The translations under genes and the position numbers were made by a program. This document shows, one piece after another, positions 33,901 to 47,900 of a DNA stretch of 64,000 nt. Within the stretch, counting starts at the first letter, position 1, and every line of letters starts with the position of its first letter. The DNA is from Tubulanus polymorphus (lineage: Eukaryota; Nemertea; Palaeonemertea; Tubulaniformes; Tubulanidae). Location: contig NC_134029.1 in NCBI RefSeq assembly GCF_964204645.1, forward strand, positions 21,594,450 to 21,658,449, in the 5' to 3' direction. The notes beneath the pieces were generated by a model. That model ran no database searches. It had not been told where the DNA came from and worked only from the letters and a program-made list of their open reading frames with translations.

Positions 33901-35847
33901 TTATCTCTAGAGGGTAAAAACAAAATGTCACTCTCTCTCTTCTCTCTCTCTCTCAGTCTCTTTCTATCTCTCTTCTCCCTCCCTCTCTCTCTACTCTCTC
34001 CCTCTCTCTACTCTCTTCCTCTATCTTTCTATCTCTCTTCTCCCTCCCTCTCTCTCTACTCTCTCCTCTCTCCCTCTCTCTTTCTATCTCTCTTCTCCCT
34101 CCCTCTCTCTCTACTCTCTCCTCTCCCTCTCTCCCTCTCTCTTTCTATCTCTCTTCTCCCTCCCTCTCTCTCTACTCTCTCCTCTCTCTCCCTCTCTCTA
34201 CTCTCTCCCTCCCTCTCTCTCTACTCTCTCCTCTCTCTCCCTCTCTCTACTCTCTCCCTCTCTCTATCTCTCTTCTCCCTCTCTCTCTACTCTCTCCCTC
34301 TCTCTACTCTCTCCTCTCTCTCCCTCTCTCTACTCTCTCCCTCCCTCTCTCTCTACTCTCTCCTCTCTCTCCCTCTCTCTACTCTCTCCCTCTATCTCTC
34401 TTCTCCCTCCCTCTCTCTCTACTCTCTCCTCTCTCTCCCTCTCTCTACTCTCTCCCTCCCTCTCTCTCTACTCTCTCCTCTCTCTCCCTCTCTCTACTCT
34501 CTCCCTCTCTCTTTCTATCTCTCTTCTCCCTCCCTCTCTCTCTACTCTCTCCTCTCTCTCCCTCTCTCTACTCTCTCCCTCCCTCTCTCTCTCTTCTCCC
34601 TCCCTCTCTCTCTACTCTCTCCTCTCTCTCCCTCTCTCTACTCTCTCCCTCCCTCTCTCTCTACACTCTCCTCTCTCTCCCTCTCTCTACTCTCTCCCTC
34701 TCTCTATCTCTCTTCTCCCTCCCTCTCTCTCTACTCTCTCCTCTCTCTCCCTCTCTCTACTCTCTCCCTCTCTCTTTCTATCTCTCTTCTCCCTCCCTCT
34801 CTCTCTACTCTCACCTCTCTCTCCCTCTCTCTCTACTCTCTCCTCTCTCTTCCTCTGTCAAAGTTGCTGTAGGAGTTAGCCGATGTAGATACGTTCATCC
34901 CTGGGAATTACGATGAAAAGCGCCGGGAATACGCTTTATTCGATCGGAGCGAATCACGCACAACGACGACGTCTTCGCGCCGACATTTGACATTTAAAGT
35001 ACGGACAATTAACCATCCCGTAGCCGGTGAAAACCGGCGAAAATAGCATCGTTGCCATTGATGTTTTAGACTGACAGTAACCGGTTGCGGTTTATATACG
35101 GCTAGTTATGAGTTTTTGATCGAGGTTGAAAGGGTGACTGATGACTGAGAACTCGCTATCAACTTATCGGCTTTATCTTCTAATCTCTTCGTAATGCCAA
35201 TCAGTCTAATCAGATTTCTTCCAGTAGCTTCATAGGCTTCAGCCGGGATTATTTCAGTTTTTCAGTTAAGCCCGTTGCATGCTTGACGATTTTTTAGGCG
35301 TCAACGGAAAGATTTTTAATTGTTGATGACTTTCATTTAAATAGATACCGGTAGTCTGCCGTTAGCGGCTGAATCTCAGATGGCGACACTAGTCATTGTT
35401 GCTACTTCACTGTTGATACGGCCGCCATTTTATCTCTCTGCTGATTGGTTGTTTTGTTATTCCATTTTTGGGTGACCAGCAAAAGTTACCAGTGGTCGGA
35501 CGCTAGGTGATATAAGCTGGATCACACGGAGACGATTTAGCCCGGGTCGAATTGGCACAGCCCAGACCCGAGTCAAATTTGGCCCTACTTAAGTAGAGGG
35601 TGCGCCCACATGCAAACCACTCCTTGTTACTAAACAATGCTTAAACAAAGCAAAGTGAGGCATCTCTGGAACCAGCTGCAATTCACACGCTATGATTTGA
35701 CCCATGCTAGAATTTGGCTCGGCTATATTAGCGAATCTGTTGCTTGCCACAAAAATCGGCAACAAGCCATTAAGAAATGTTGAGCGTGTGGCGGGCTTTA
35801 GTATTTCAAGAAGTATCTCCTTGATGCGTATTTCCGTCTCCCTCTCT

Positions 35848-35922
<75 letters not shown>

Positions 35923-38900
35923 CTCCCTCTCCTCCCTCCCTCTCCTCCCTCCCTCCTCCCTCTCCCTCCCTCCTCCCTCCCTCCCTCCCTCCCTCTGTCT
36001 CTCTCTCTCTCTCCCTCTCAATCGTGTCCAATAAAACCATAGAAAATCACTAATGACTTTCCAGCGTTACCTTCCATTCCCCGCGGTTGATTTAATCACT
36101 TAATCGCTACGTGGCAAGTTCAAATATTTTCATAAATCATTTTGAATTATGAGAAGTTCATCGACGTTCGACAATTTTAGGCTACTGGTTTTTTCGGTTG
36201 ATCAGTATTGCGGATAGATGACTGAGTGCGTCCCGTCCTCGTCACTCTCGACAGCGGAGCAGACCTTCGTTTTGATTAATCAGATATTCAGAGTTAATAC
36301 ATCATTAGTCGTATTGTATGTGTAATTTACAAAAAGCCGTTGGATGTTGTGTGCGTCTAACGCCCTTACGGTTTCTAATTAAATTATCCGGCCGCTGGTC
36401 ATGTGAAAGATGCCGTTGTTATTAAGCCTGAGGCGTTCAATGACAAACTACATTTCTTCATTCGGGGCACATCTTTACGCGCCTTTGGCGTTCGGTTTTT
36501 TACGCTACATAACCTTATTCATTGGACTCGGCTGCAGCGGAATATTTGCGAGAGATGCATGCAGATGGATGGATGGATGAGCTGCGATCACACGGAGACG
36601 ATTTGGCCCAAGCCAAATTTGTACCGATCAGACTTGGCTCATGCTTAATCGGAGAGCGGGCTCGCATGTAAACCACTCGCTTGATATCCAACAACGCTTG
36701 AACAAAGTGAAGTGAGTCACTTCTGGAACCAGTTGTGATTCATACGCGATGATTTGACCCGTGCTAAAAATTGGCTTGGGCCTGGTCCGACGTTTTATGT
36801 CCACGGCACCCATGTGAACAGTCATTCCGGGCCAAATTTGGCCCTGGACAGAAAAGCTTGTGTAGTCGTTGCAGCAATGGTTGTAGTCGCGTCCAGGGGC
36901 GGATCCACAGGCCAAATTTGAAGAACTTTTCGCATCCCAAAATGGCACTTTGATGTCCGAAACGCATTATAATGTGTACTCCCCTCTTTATGTGTACTAC
37001 CTGTACTGGAATGGTCCAATTATCTTTGTTGACAAATTAGAAAGGGTATAAAAGAAATGTAATGTGCTTGTACAAGTCCTGACGATGCAATAGTAACTAT
37101 TGCTAGTTAGTCCGCTCTGAATTGGCTCGTACCCGGAATGGACCAACTCATAATGGACCAAATCAATGCTGTGCAGAACTGATCGTTCGCATACATTCTT
37201 AAGTCAGTCATTGTCACTGGTAGTTATCACTAAAATCTAGCTACCGGTAGTACGAATGCTTGTTCCATTCTTAATTGGAATGGACTAATTCAGACTAGTT
37301 CGAACATTGCTTATTTCAGGATTTGAACAGTTAGTTAGTTACCGCGTCTATAATTCCCAGTCCTTCCTCGTTGTGAGGTGGTAATGATTTTTGGATGAAA
37401 TAAGAGGATTTATTCGCTTCGTCGATCGAATCAATTTTTCGCTGGTAAATAATTCGCTACAATCCGGTGAAAATTTCGATCAATTATATTAAACCTCACA
37501 GGCCCTACTCGACGTTTCTATTCGGACTAATTTAAACTTCAAAGTCGTAACTGCGAGGGCTGAAATTTTAATGGATTGTCGACTAACATTTGAATGAAAA
37601 TTGTCGCCGTAGGTTGATCAAACTGGTGCGCATTTCAATAGCCATTAAACGTTTTCCTTTCAACGAATGCTAAGTTTAAAACCAGATGCGTCTTTCCTAA
37701 AGACGATTTGGGATTTTACGTTGTGGTATGAGTGCGTGAGCGTATTGTTTTTTTTGCCGTTTCAGCCGTCTGCTTGTTCACGGCGAATCACCTGTATCAA
37801 GCGTGTTTAATATTTTCAGCTGATTATTTATATGCCGGCGTTCGGGTCGACTACTCGAGTGATCGATATGTATCAACCAATGGGATGCATCGTTGATATC
37901 ATGTGATTTGTTAACTCTTTCCCTGTAAGCGGTATTTGATCGTCTGATTGCGGTGAATTCATAAATATCCGGAAAATTTCAGCCGTCTGCTTGTTCACGG
38001 CGAATCACCTGTATAAAGCGTGTTTGATATTTTCGGCTGATTATTAACTCTTTCCCTGTTAGCAGTATTTGATCGTCTACCCGCTCGTATCGGGCGTGTA
38101 AATTCGCCGATGAATTCAATCGTCGCGATCGCGTGAAAAAAAATACGTCGCTCTTCTGCCCCTAGCTTTAGGGAAGAGTTGAGAATCGAATGATGCTGCC
38201 ACTCCTTAGTAACATTCTCCACGGGGTCTTATTCTTACCGCGTCACGGCTTAAATCTTATCGGATTAATTATCCTCCGAGACAACGTTATCATCGGTTAT
38301 CATCGGTGTGATACTAGTAATGATTATAGAAACTTGCTGCGATGATGATATCGATTAACTAAATGATGTCGAATAATGACAATGTAATCACTGATTCATG
38401 GTGTATGTACACACAAAAGTCACTGAAATCAGATAGAAACTATTAAACATCTATGCCCAACATCGCTGACCACTGCTGTCAACTTTTTAACAATACTGAC
38501 CAATGCAGTACAATATCACTGACCACAAGAGACTTAACAACATCATCCGACATCACTGTCCAACATCACTTGCTCTATCTCCACTGACCATGTAGGGGGG
38601 ATTTCCCACAATATCTTACAGAGACAATTACTAATTTCGAAAGACCACGACGACCATGACACCCTGAACTTTTACCGATAAATGTGTGAGGATAAACAGC
38701 TAGAAATGGTGTGAAAAACTAGTATACGTGATATAAACAATATCGGGATATTTCAGTTATTTTCGTAAATGGCTTTTCTGAAAATTGCGTTTTTGTAGGA
38801 TAGTTGATGAATTCTGTATGTCATTTATCGTGTTACGATATATTTATGTTCGCCTGAATTTATTAAACGTTCGTATGTTACATTTCAGAAAGAAACTGCC

Positions 38901-41900
38901 GTATTGCGTTTTCTCCTAATGAATCCAGTACATTCGTAAGTACAACATATTTCGCTATTCATTTCGTTTTAGTTCCTACGATATCTAACGTAACAAATGC
39001 ATAACTCTATTTACGTGATTATTCATTATAATGAGTACATTTATGAGTTATGTACCGATTGCACTGTTGTTAGCTGTTTATTATCGTCGTACGATCCATC
39101 CAATCTTGCATCTGATGGTATCAGCCTTTATCCTGTCACTAATAGAAATCTTGCCGACGTGTATGTCATCGATGTGTCTCGATCTCTCTTAATCGCGCTC
39201 GGATTTTATGCTTTCGAACTCGATCGAAAAAAAATAAATGAAAAAATTCCCGACGATATTGATATCCAGGTATTGAATATTATTACCATCTGGCTAAACT
39301 AGTTTAAACGATCTAGGCCTCCGTGTCATTGACACGCGCGGGAACATATCGCCACCTATTGGTAATAATTGAGTAAAGCTATTTTCTGCATCGACAGCGA
39401 TCGGCGAGTTGTTTTTACCGCCGGATGATCAGTTGATGTACGGCCGTTAGCACCTAGAGTCCTCGAGTCCTCCGCGCGTCGCGCAATTAGTCACCGAGTT
39501 TGTTTATGCTAAATGAATTTTCAGCAATTTACTGCTAATTTTCAGCAGCCGCGGCTTATCTGTACTGAACAGTCATTTACTGCTACATTGATCACAGTCG
39601 GCTCTAGCCGTGGATTACCGCTATCATTTATGGCCTAAGAAGACGCTTTAGCGGCGAAAAGTTTTTTTTCCCGGATCTCTACGCGGCGTTGTCGCTCGTC
39701 AAAAACATTTTAAGAATTCGAATTCAATTTCACGCTCGCTATTGATGTTAGCGAAAACATTGCTTCGTCTGCGCCACTTTCAGGTCGTATATAGCCATTA
39801 TCTGTAGGCAGTCTGTCGTGTCCGCGAGAAAAGTACTTCCGCAAACAACGAGTTCTTCCATCAATAAGTGCTGTAGCATCTCTTCCCCTCTCCCTCTTTA
39901 CTTTACGGAATTAATGCCATCGTGTTGAGTTTCGTTCTGTATTCCTCCTGCGAAATACCTGAGAGTATGAATCCTACACTTACCTCGAAAACTCTGAACC
40001 TGGGAGGCAGAAAAATCTAGAAAAAAATCTGGGAAAACTTTCGGGGAATTTGACAAGTTTTGCAAAAACTGTTTCTTGATCGATAACGTGATTCATGAAA
40101 AAATCAATAACGCTGTAAACCAATAAATTTCTCCATTCGCCTGCCACCAATTCACTCGGTGAATCAGAGAGATGATGGGCGGAAAGTGGCCACACTGCTA
40201 TAACAAAACAGTGTAGATTATCCTGGCTGAATGAATTTACTTCGGGCATAGTGTTCTCCTTGATCGAGTGGACTTAGGTCAACGTCTTCATTATCTTACT
40301 ACATGTAGGCTTATTACTACTGCTAGGTTTTTTCAAATCCAGGCAATGAAAAGAATGTGAGAAAACTCAGCAAATGATGTTTCTCACTATGTAATTGTCT
40401 TCATCGTCATAAAATGTCCTGATTTTCATGTTGTTTGTGATTTATGATTTTTAGGGTGGAGGCACTATCGTCGTAGCGATTTCTGAGGATACGAATTTAC
40501 CGGAAGATTGCGAGGTATATTTAGCGTTTATAGGATCCCAACAAAGACATATCGTACAAACGCACAGAGTCAACTCGGACACGCTGCAAGCTCATATACC
40601 GAGTAAGTTCGATTTTAGGGTTATCATCGTCGTATGTAAATCAAGGAAATCAAAGTAAATGAAGCTACAAGCACGACACAAAATTCATATGGCACAGCAT
40701 GACATGTCAATATGGGATCATATCCTCTGGATCTAAGGCCTACTTCTGAAGGTCTGTGAAACACTTTTGATCATTGAAAGGCATATTTCCGAACACAGTG
40801 TTGCCTTTGAAAATTTGTGGATGGGTTGGATGCATTTAACAGCATTTCCAAGTAGAACGGTTTTCCTTACCCGAGTTTATTAGATTCCATATGATAAGGC
40901 GATGAAAAATTAGATTATTCAGAAAAGGGCAACTCAAGGTTGAGGGTCTTGTACGAGGCCCACAAGACCGCTAGGTCCGCGCCTGGGTATTGAATGCCAA
41001 AAAAGGCCACGGCGATTTACTTATCTTCAATCTACCTCAACGGACACGCCTTATTTATTGCATATTAGCCGCAATCACATGAAGACAATTTGACCCGGGG
41101 CAAACTGGCACGGATCAGGCCCGAGCCAAATTTGGCCCGTGATTAATTAGAGAACGCTCACACAAACCACTCACTCGGCTCAAACAATGCAAAATAAGTC
41201 ACTTCCGGAACGCAATGTTTTGTCCCGTGTTAAAATCAGCTCGGGCCTGGTCCGATGTTTTTGGTCGGGCCAAATAGGCACGGGGCCCATTTGGCACCCG
41301 TGTGAACAGTTAAAACGCTCGTGTGATCGTGGCTATTATTTCATATGAGAAACTACTTACTGTTCTGTATAGTAATAAACTCTATGTTTTTCTAGGTTGA
41401 TTCACCAATCGTGTGTGGAATACTGCGAAAGTATAAATAAGTTTGAGTCTCTATTATTTACATTGCGGGTTTCGGGATGCATTTGTTGCTAAGACAATAA
41501 TTCCACGTTTGCTTGTTTAGCCCGGTCTCTAGGCGAGCTTTTCAGTTTCATGTAACTCGCATGATTAATGCTTAATTATGTTGATAGCTTCGCAAATTTG
41601 GTCGCGTTTTAGTCAAATTAAAACGAAGACCGTGTTTGCGGCCCTTCCCCGATGAGACGAATTATTCCCGATAAAACTGACTGAAAAATGCGCCGGCGAA
41701 AGTGTAGTAGACCTGTGTGCTATAGACCCCGCCGCGTGAAGCACAGTACGTGGCAATTAGTTAATAAATGAGACTATTTTGTACCCGACGTGAACCGACA
41801 TCAGAGAAACGAACTGTTATAATCATTACCCAGTCTCTACTCTAAATTCTCGTAAATTAAAATGTCAGATCCGTTTCTTCATCATTTGCTACCTGGTAAT

Positions 41901-44900
41901 TATTTAATCCTAGCTGCAGGTTTTGTTGTATCAGTTACAGCGCTTATACCCCGAGTTTCAGTGGGAAAAAACGTAAAATTTCAAAAGGTTGGGAAAAATG
42001 CCTATGGGGTTAGTTGTGGGTTGTATGATAGCCACTCTCCGATGAGGACAACAGGTAATACGACGATTGATAGAATACTATATCCGTGTTGACGCGATGT
42101 AGAGAGAATCCCAAGGAGTCATCTTCATTATTCCTGAAGATGACTATTAGGATATTGTCGAAACGTTGAATAAACTGCTATCTCAAAGTTACATTTTCAG
42201 ACTTTTTCCTTATCATTGTGGGATTCTCTCTACAACAGGTAATAACCTTGAAAGCAGGCCTGCAGCGCAGGGGTTGAGGGCGGGTCTGAATAAACCCCTG
42301 TATAGACATTTAGTTCCGCTCATGAATTAGAAACGAACCCACCTGCTCATTTCTCACGCTACGGGCCTGGAAACATTTCAACGTTTAGAATGAACTTTTT
42401 TGGGGTTGACCCCCATCCAGCCAAATTAGATACGACCTGCACCTCTAAATTTCTCACGCCTGAAAATCTGCTTTGAAAATTTCGACGATTAAAATGTAAA
42501 TTTGTTTATCATGAATCGAAATCAAAATTAAACCCATTGTATATATTGATTCAAAAGATTTAAAATGAAATTTGTTTATACGAAGAATCAAGATCAAAAC
42601 TTCAAAAACACGAGCGTTCGAACCGTCTCTTCGAGACCGTCGTCGCCTATGGGTACGTACGAGAATCGAGATGCTACTTGCCAAACAAGTCTTAATCACG
42701 ATCGAAAATACACTGAAACATAAAACGATGTATTCTTGATTCGATACATTTATCAAATACACAGAAATGTTTCATATTATCGTCATACGCGACGTGTGAT
42801 CAATGTAATAGCGTTGAAATCTTCTTTGCCGATACGATTCTCGAATACAGCGTCACTCGCCGCGGTATAAAGAAGATTATTTTTTATGCCGGCCGACGTC
42901 GGCGAACCTTTTACAGCTTTATATAGATACACGCACTGGCGGCTCTCTTAAAATCGCGAATCCAATATATAGCCATCGGCGTTGAAGAAATACCAGCACC
43001 CACCGACGTATTGAATCAACTTATTATCTCGGAAACTGCAAAAAATCATCAAGGGATTTCGGATAATGATAGTAATAATGTATTTCTTGAAAGTGCTTTA
43101 CATTAAAAAAAAAACTGAAAGCTCTTTAAAAAATCTAAACCAGATGAAATTGACAATTAGTGGATATAAAATTAGTCATGATAGAAATATCTAACTGAAA
43201 ATGTTTCTATCAGGTACACATATATTTGATAACTTCTAATGTTTTAGAATGTTTGTTTTCTTTGTCGATGGATATTGCTGAGCTCCTCCCCACCACCGAT
43301 CTACTACAGCCCTATAATTATGAGGCGATGAATGTTGTATATGCGAATTCTATTTCCTGTGACCGATGACGATGTTATCTTTTGTTGAAGAAATGTTACT
43401 AGTTATAATGGATTCATCCGGAAATTTGTTATTCCTGCGAGGAGATTTCTCTTCGTATAACATCAAACATGAACTTATCATCGGCAGTGCGAACATTTCT
43501 ATGTATGCTGCTTTTGTACGACTGACCTGTTTATGGACGGCCATTCCTACCAAAAATAGTAGTTTTGTCTATTTATCTGTAATCTGATAAAATGTTATAG
43601 TCTACCGTCAAAATATTATAGTCTACCATCAAATCATGTTATTTTGGCTATTTGACACTAGGGGGCGATACTGCTGATTTTTTGCAGGAAAGGCCATCCA
43701 TGCCTGTCTGGTTGGTTATATCATAGATGCGTCGTTATATTGTTTTTTATTCAGCAGGTCAGTCACTAGTTAGGATTTACCCCCTCCCTCACTAAAACCC
43801 TGGCAGTTTAGGTGTGATTAATGACTTTAGCCGTCACTACAGTCAGGGTCCCTACGACTCCTTTATTCTTGATAAACCCCTTCAAAATGCTTAAAACTCC
43901 TTTTAATTTGAGCTAAATGTCCGAAACCACTTTAAAAATCCTTCAATTTTGAAAAATAGGTAATAGGCAGTAGGGATTTGTTTTTACCCTATTAGGCGGT
44001 TACCAACTGAGGTTAGTTTTATAGTTGGTTTTAAACTTAAATCGAATTAGTTTTGCTGAAGATATAACGTGATGTTCGAATATTTTTCAGGTCACAATTT
44101 AGTGGAGCGCGTCGAGTTGAGAGTTTACGTCTGTTATTCCTCGGAGCAGACGACGACCGAGCAGACGCCGACGACGACGACGACGGACTGTAGCGGCAGA
44201 AACAGGTACGAGCTATTAGGAACTGGTAATCACGAATTCTCGTACACGGCGGATAACGCGTATTATATCGTGGAATATCTCATCAACAACGCGACGGATG
44301 AAAACGCTTTACTCAACATCGAGCGCAGTTTCAATCTGACTGATGAAGCAGCTCGCCATTTAGACGATCGGATTATCAAAGAACTCGAGAATATCTCATT
44401 ACCTAATGATTGGACTGTATTACCGCGTGATAAAGGTACGTTATGAAAGAAACTAAGGTTCCCTCACGGAATGTTTTTGATCGATGTTTTTTCTGCCAAA
44501 AGTTTGTGCTTTGGGGGCTATGGATACGTCCGCAGAAACGATTACTCGTATTTCGCGAATTTATCGATGAAATTTTCACTGCATAATTGCGTATTCCCGG
44601 GTCAAAAACGCTCGTGTGATCTTGAATCAAATAACGGAGCGTTTTTGACCCGGGCTAAATTCGATCAAATTATTCCGTATGAACGCTATCTTATTCTGGA
44701 AACGACTGACCTCGCTTGCCACAGCAATTTGATAGCATTTCAGTAACGAGTGCATGATTTGTGTGTGAACGCGGGCCAAATATGGCTGGGGCTTGGTTCA
44801 GGCCAATTTGACCCAGGCCAAATCATGTCTATCTTAGCTATATGAATCGCGGCTATAACCATTCACTACTCACCATTTAGAATTCAGGCAAGGATTTTCA

Positions 44901-47900
44901 CGTGACCCGTAGGTGTTTTCAGATATAAATATACCAGAATACTGAGTAAATCAAAGTAGAAACGTTACATTCTCAGTTTATTAGCAACATCAAACATATA
45001 CTCTCAGTCTTTATCTTCTCCCCTGTCTCCTCTCTATGAACCTCCCTTTGTTGCTTGTATTTGTTGAATGATTATGTTTACTTCCGAAAATCAATAAGCC
45101 ATGAATTTTAGATTATCTCCGAGCTAGCAGACGACTTTGATCGTTAAGTCTTACGCTGATTACCGAGCGGACCGAATTACTTTCAACGCCGTGATAGATT
45201 CACACCTCGACATCAAACAATCGCAAAGCGTTGATAAATTTCGAGAAAAAAATTTACTGTTGAAATCGGCTGATTTAAATCTGTTTTTAACGGGTATATG
45301 GTAGAGGAAAGTGCACAATAGAATTGTCACGAAGATAGTATAGTTTGACTCATCACTGTTCAGCCCAAACGCACATGACGCAGGTAAACACGGAAACAAG
45401 ACAGAAACATGTTTCAGAGCATTTCCCTGCATTTACAAAAAACGAGAAACATGGTTTCAGGAAAAAGAGCCGGAAAAAAAGCCAAACAGGCACGGGCCCA
45501 TTCGGCCAAATTTGGCACGGGCCAAAAACGCTTGTGTGTGTTTGATCTCAGAAATGCACAACGCTGGGAAACATGTTCGATTCCACGTTTCCGTGCATCG
45601 CGTGCGTCGAGCTTCAGACTGGTCGGTGGGAAAATGATAAAAACCTTACCAGCAATCTACTGAAGACTAATAGAATAAGAGTATAGGAAGTAATAAGTTA
45701 TACAATGAACATTTAATATCCGATAGTTAGGATTCGATGGCTCTGCGAACGAACATTCTACGTTGAAGTATTTCGATAAAAAGGCATCCATGCACAGTGT
45801 AGTCGTTTGATTATCTAAGCAGGGTTACCGAGTACCTCTAGTTTACGTTGTTGTCGTCGGATATATTCATGAGTTAGTGACGATGTAAATCTAATTACTA
45901 AGCCTCGTAATTAGTTCCTTTGATTCTACATTATAATTACACAAACGCCGCCATTGAACTATTAAATCAATTATCATCAATTTGAATGTTTTTTTTCTCA
46001 CTGTTGTAAGTTGTTTTTTTTTGTTCGTTCTCTTTCATTCATGATTTTGCCGCGTGAATTCGCGCTCGGAGATAGCAGAATTTCTGCGGTAAACGGAATG
46101 TTTTGTTTGAACTGTACGAAAGCTAAACACGGGGCGGATATTTATCAAGTAAAGTGGTATTTACAGTTTTAAAACAGTGTTGTATATGATCGTAGAGACT
46201 ACCATTATGTGTAGGCACGAACCTCCTGCTCTTCCGGGCACTGAAGCGATTATACATTTTCTCAAATCGACCAGACTGGGCAGATTGCTAAATCTTCGTG
46301 CAAAAATGCCAAAATAGTGAGAAATATTTACTAGAAAAAAAAAGAGAATTTTTTCAGATATAGGGAAGTTATAGTCACAGTATACGGACCCCTCTTTCCT
46401 CGGTACCGCGGTGGATAATTTGACGAAATCGTTTTGAAAAACCTTCACTTTCCCCGATCTCGTGAACTCTGGTGATGTAGTTTCAGTTCCATTTCTCTAG
46501 CTTGCCTTTAGTCCTCTGAAAGTGTATTAATGCCTTGAAAAATTACATATATATTGCTTGATATTGTTGACAATGAATAATGTGTTATGAATTATATATT
46601 ATTAAGGATCAATACAGTTATTTTGGATTGAATTGACTGGCAACCAGTCTAACCCTGATATATTGATGACATAGTGCCCACATCCTCTCAAAAATTATTA
46701 TTAAAGGATAAGATAATAGTTATGGAATACATTAGATAACAAAATGAATACCAAAATTCATGATTGTAATAGTTATTTTGAAACGCCAATATTGATGACT
46801 AAGTGCACATCGACTCACACAGAACCCCTTAGAATAACGCGTATCAATGTATACAAATATTATTGTAACGGTTTTTACAGCGGAGCCGTCAAAAAATGCC
46901 TTACTGTATTACAGGCTGGATCTTATTACAGGACGTATCAGATATTGAGGAAGTAGGAAGAACTCATGGAACTCGTGGAACTGGGAGTTGATTTATTTCA
47001 ATAAATAACGTAATGATTGATGAGTTGTTTGTCCCTACCCATTAATCCTTATGCTTTCTCCTTCCTCGATTCTTTATACGCGGATTCCGTCGATTCCGTC
47101 GATTCCGCCGTTGAAGAAAAAATTATTTATCGCATGAGATTTGGATCAAGTATATATGTATATGTATATATATGTATATATATATATATTTATATGTATA
47201 TATTATAAGTATCGATGATATAAAGCTGGCTCTTGCTCCTTCGACATTTTATACGTAGGGATTTTGAGAAACTAATCTTTTGTGTCGGATGGCTTAAGGT
47301 AACGCGTATCCTAGCAACAGTAAGTTTTTATTTATAGTAATAAACGGATGGATTGTGCATCTGTTTCGTTGTCGTCGTTGTTGTAGTCAGGTACGAGATC
47401 CATCTATCCATTATCTCAGACACTTTAATAATGCACAAATTTCTCGTTTTACGTGTCGCGCAGCGATATTCAGGCTCGCATTTACCGGGGTCGCGTAGGG
47501 CGTGCTCCCTCCCGTTCTCGAGCGATAACGAGCGTTGTTGAAACGAAATCGGCAAACATCGGGAAAACGTTGCGAATAATACCAGGATTTATTTTTTCGA
47601 AAATGATGATTTTGAATGCAAGAAATGCCATCTAAAAGCATCACTGCCAGACCCCCTTACGCTTCGTGGGTCCTTTCTAGATCTACCCCTGCAATTTTTT
47701 TGTGCTGAGAATGGGGAACATCTTCTACGTCAGAATCTATTTGCTAATCTGAAAGTTCTGGATTTTCCGAGCTGTCATTGTTCCTGATATTGAGTAGTTT
47801 TTCTTACTATTTCGGTCGTGAGAATACTGATTTGATTTGTTGGATGTATACAGATATGTGAAAGGTGTAACTGCGGGTCTAACCATTGATAACTGATTAA

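Larger units (their letters stand above)
29346..33930 (+). other. ARHGEF28-like intron 1, first part
   Basis: No coding sequence supported. It holds a dispersed repeat at about 29948-30110 (CGGCCGGGTCAT, GTTAGCTTGATTATGA) that recurs at about 26331-26480 in ASH1, a CG dinucleotide run (about 30304-30316), a TA microsatellite (30872-30909), CpG-rich stretches at about 31660-31760 and 31980-32010, and a foldback element (33309-33556). Confidence 0.5.
34857..38888 (+). other. ARHGEF28-like intron 1, second part
   Basis: No coding sequence seen. Contents are family A elements (35514-35728 and 36580-36875), a second pyrimidine tract (35832-36019) and degenerate repeat-like text at about 37080-37330. 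A roughly 60-base stretch containing TTTCAGCCGTCTGCTTGTTC is duplicated at about 37760 and 37977, each followed by sequence shared up to GTTTGATATTTTC. Confidence 0.45.
40603..44090 (+). other. ARHGEF28-like intron 3
   Basis: No further exon is required by phase. It holds the second copy of a dispersed repeat (about 40768-40950), a family A element with target duplication (41067-41334) and a 137-bp element with perfect 16-bp termini (42098-42234). The open frames at 41862-42092 and 43366-43587 show no domain. Confidence 0.5.

Noticed and set aside
33925-34872. 315-codon open frame rich in Ser, Leu and Pro
   Set aside because: It is the reading of a CT minisatellite; any frame of such sequence stays open, and there is no splice or domain context.
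36628-37019. Overlapping minus-strand open frames
   Set aside because: They are read from a family A repeat element.
41862-42092. 76-codon open frame with a hydrophobic segment
   Set aside because: Sits in RhoGEF intron 3 with no domain, splice sites or relation to neighbours.
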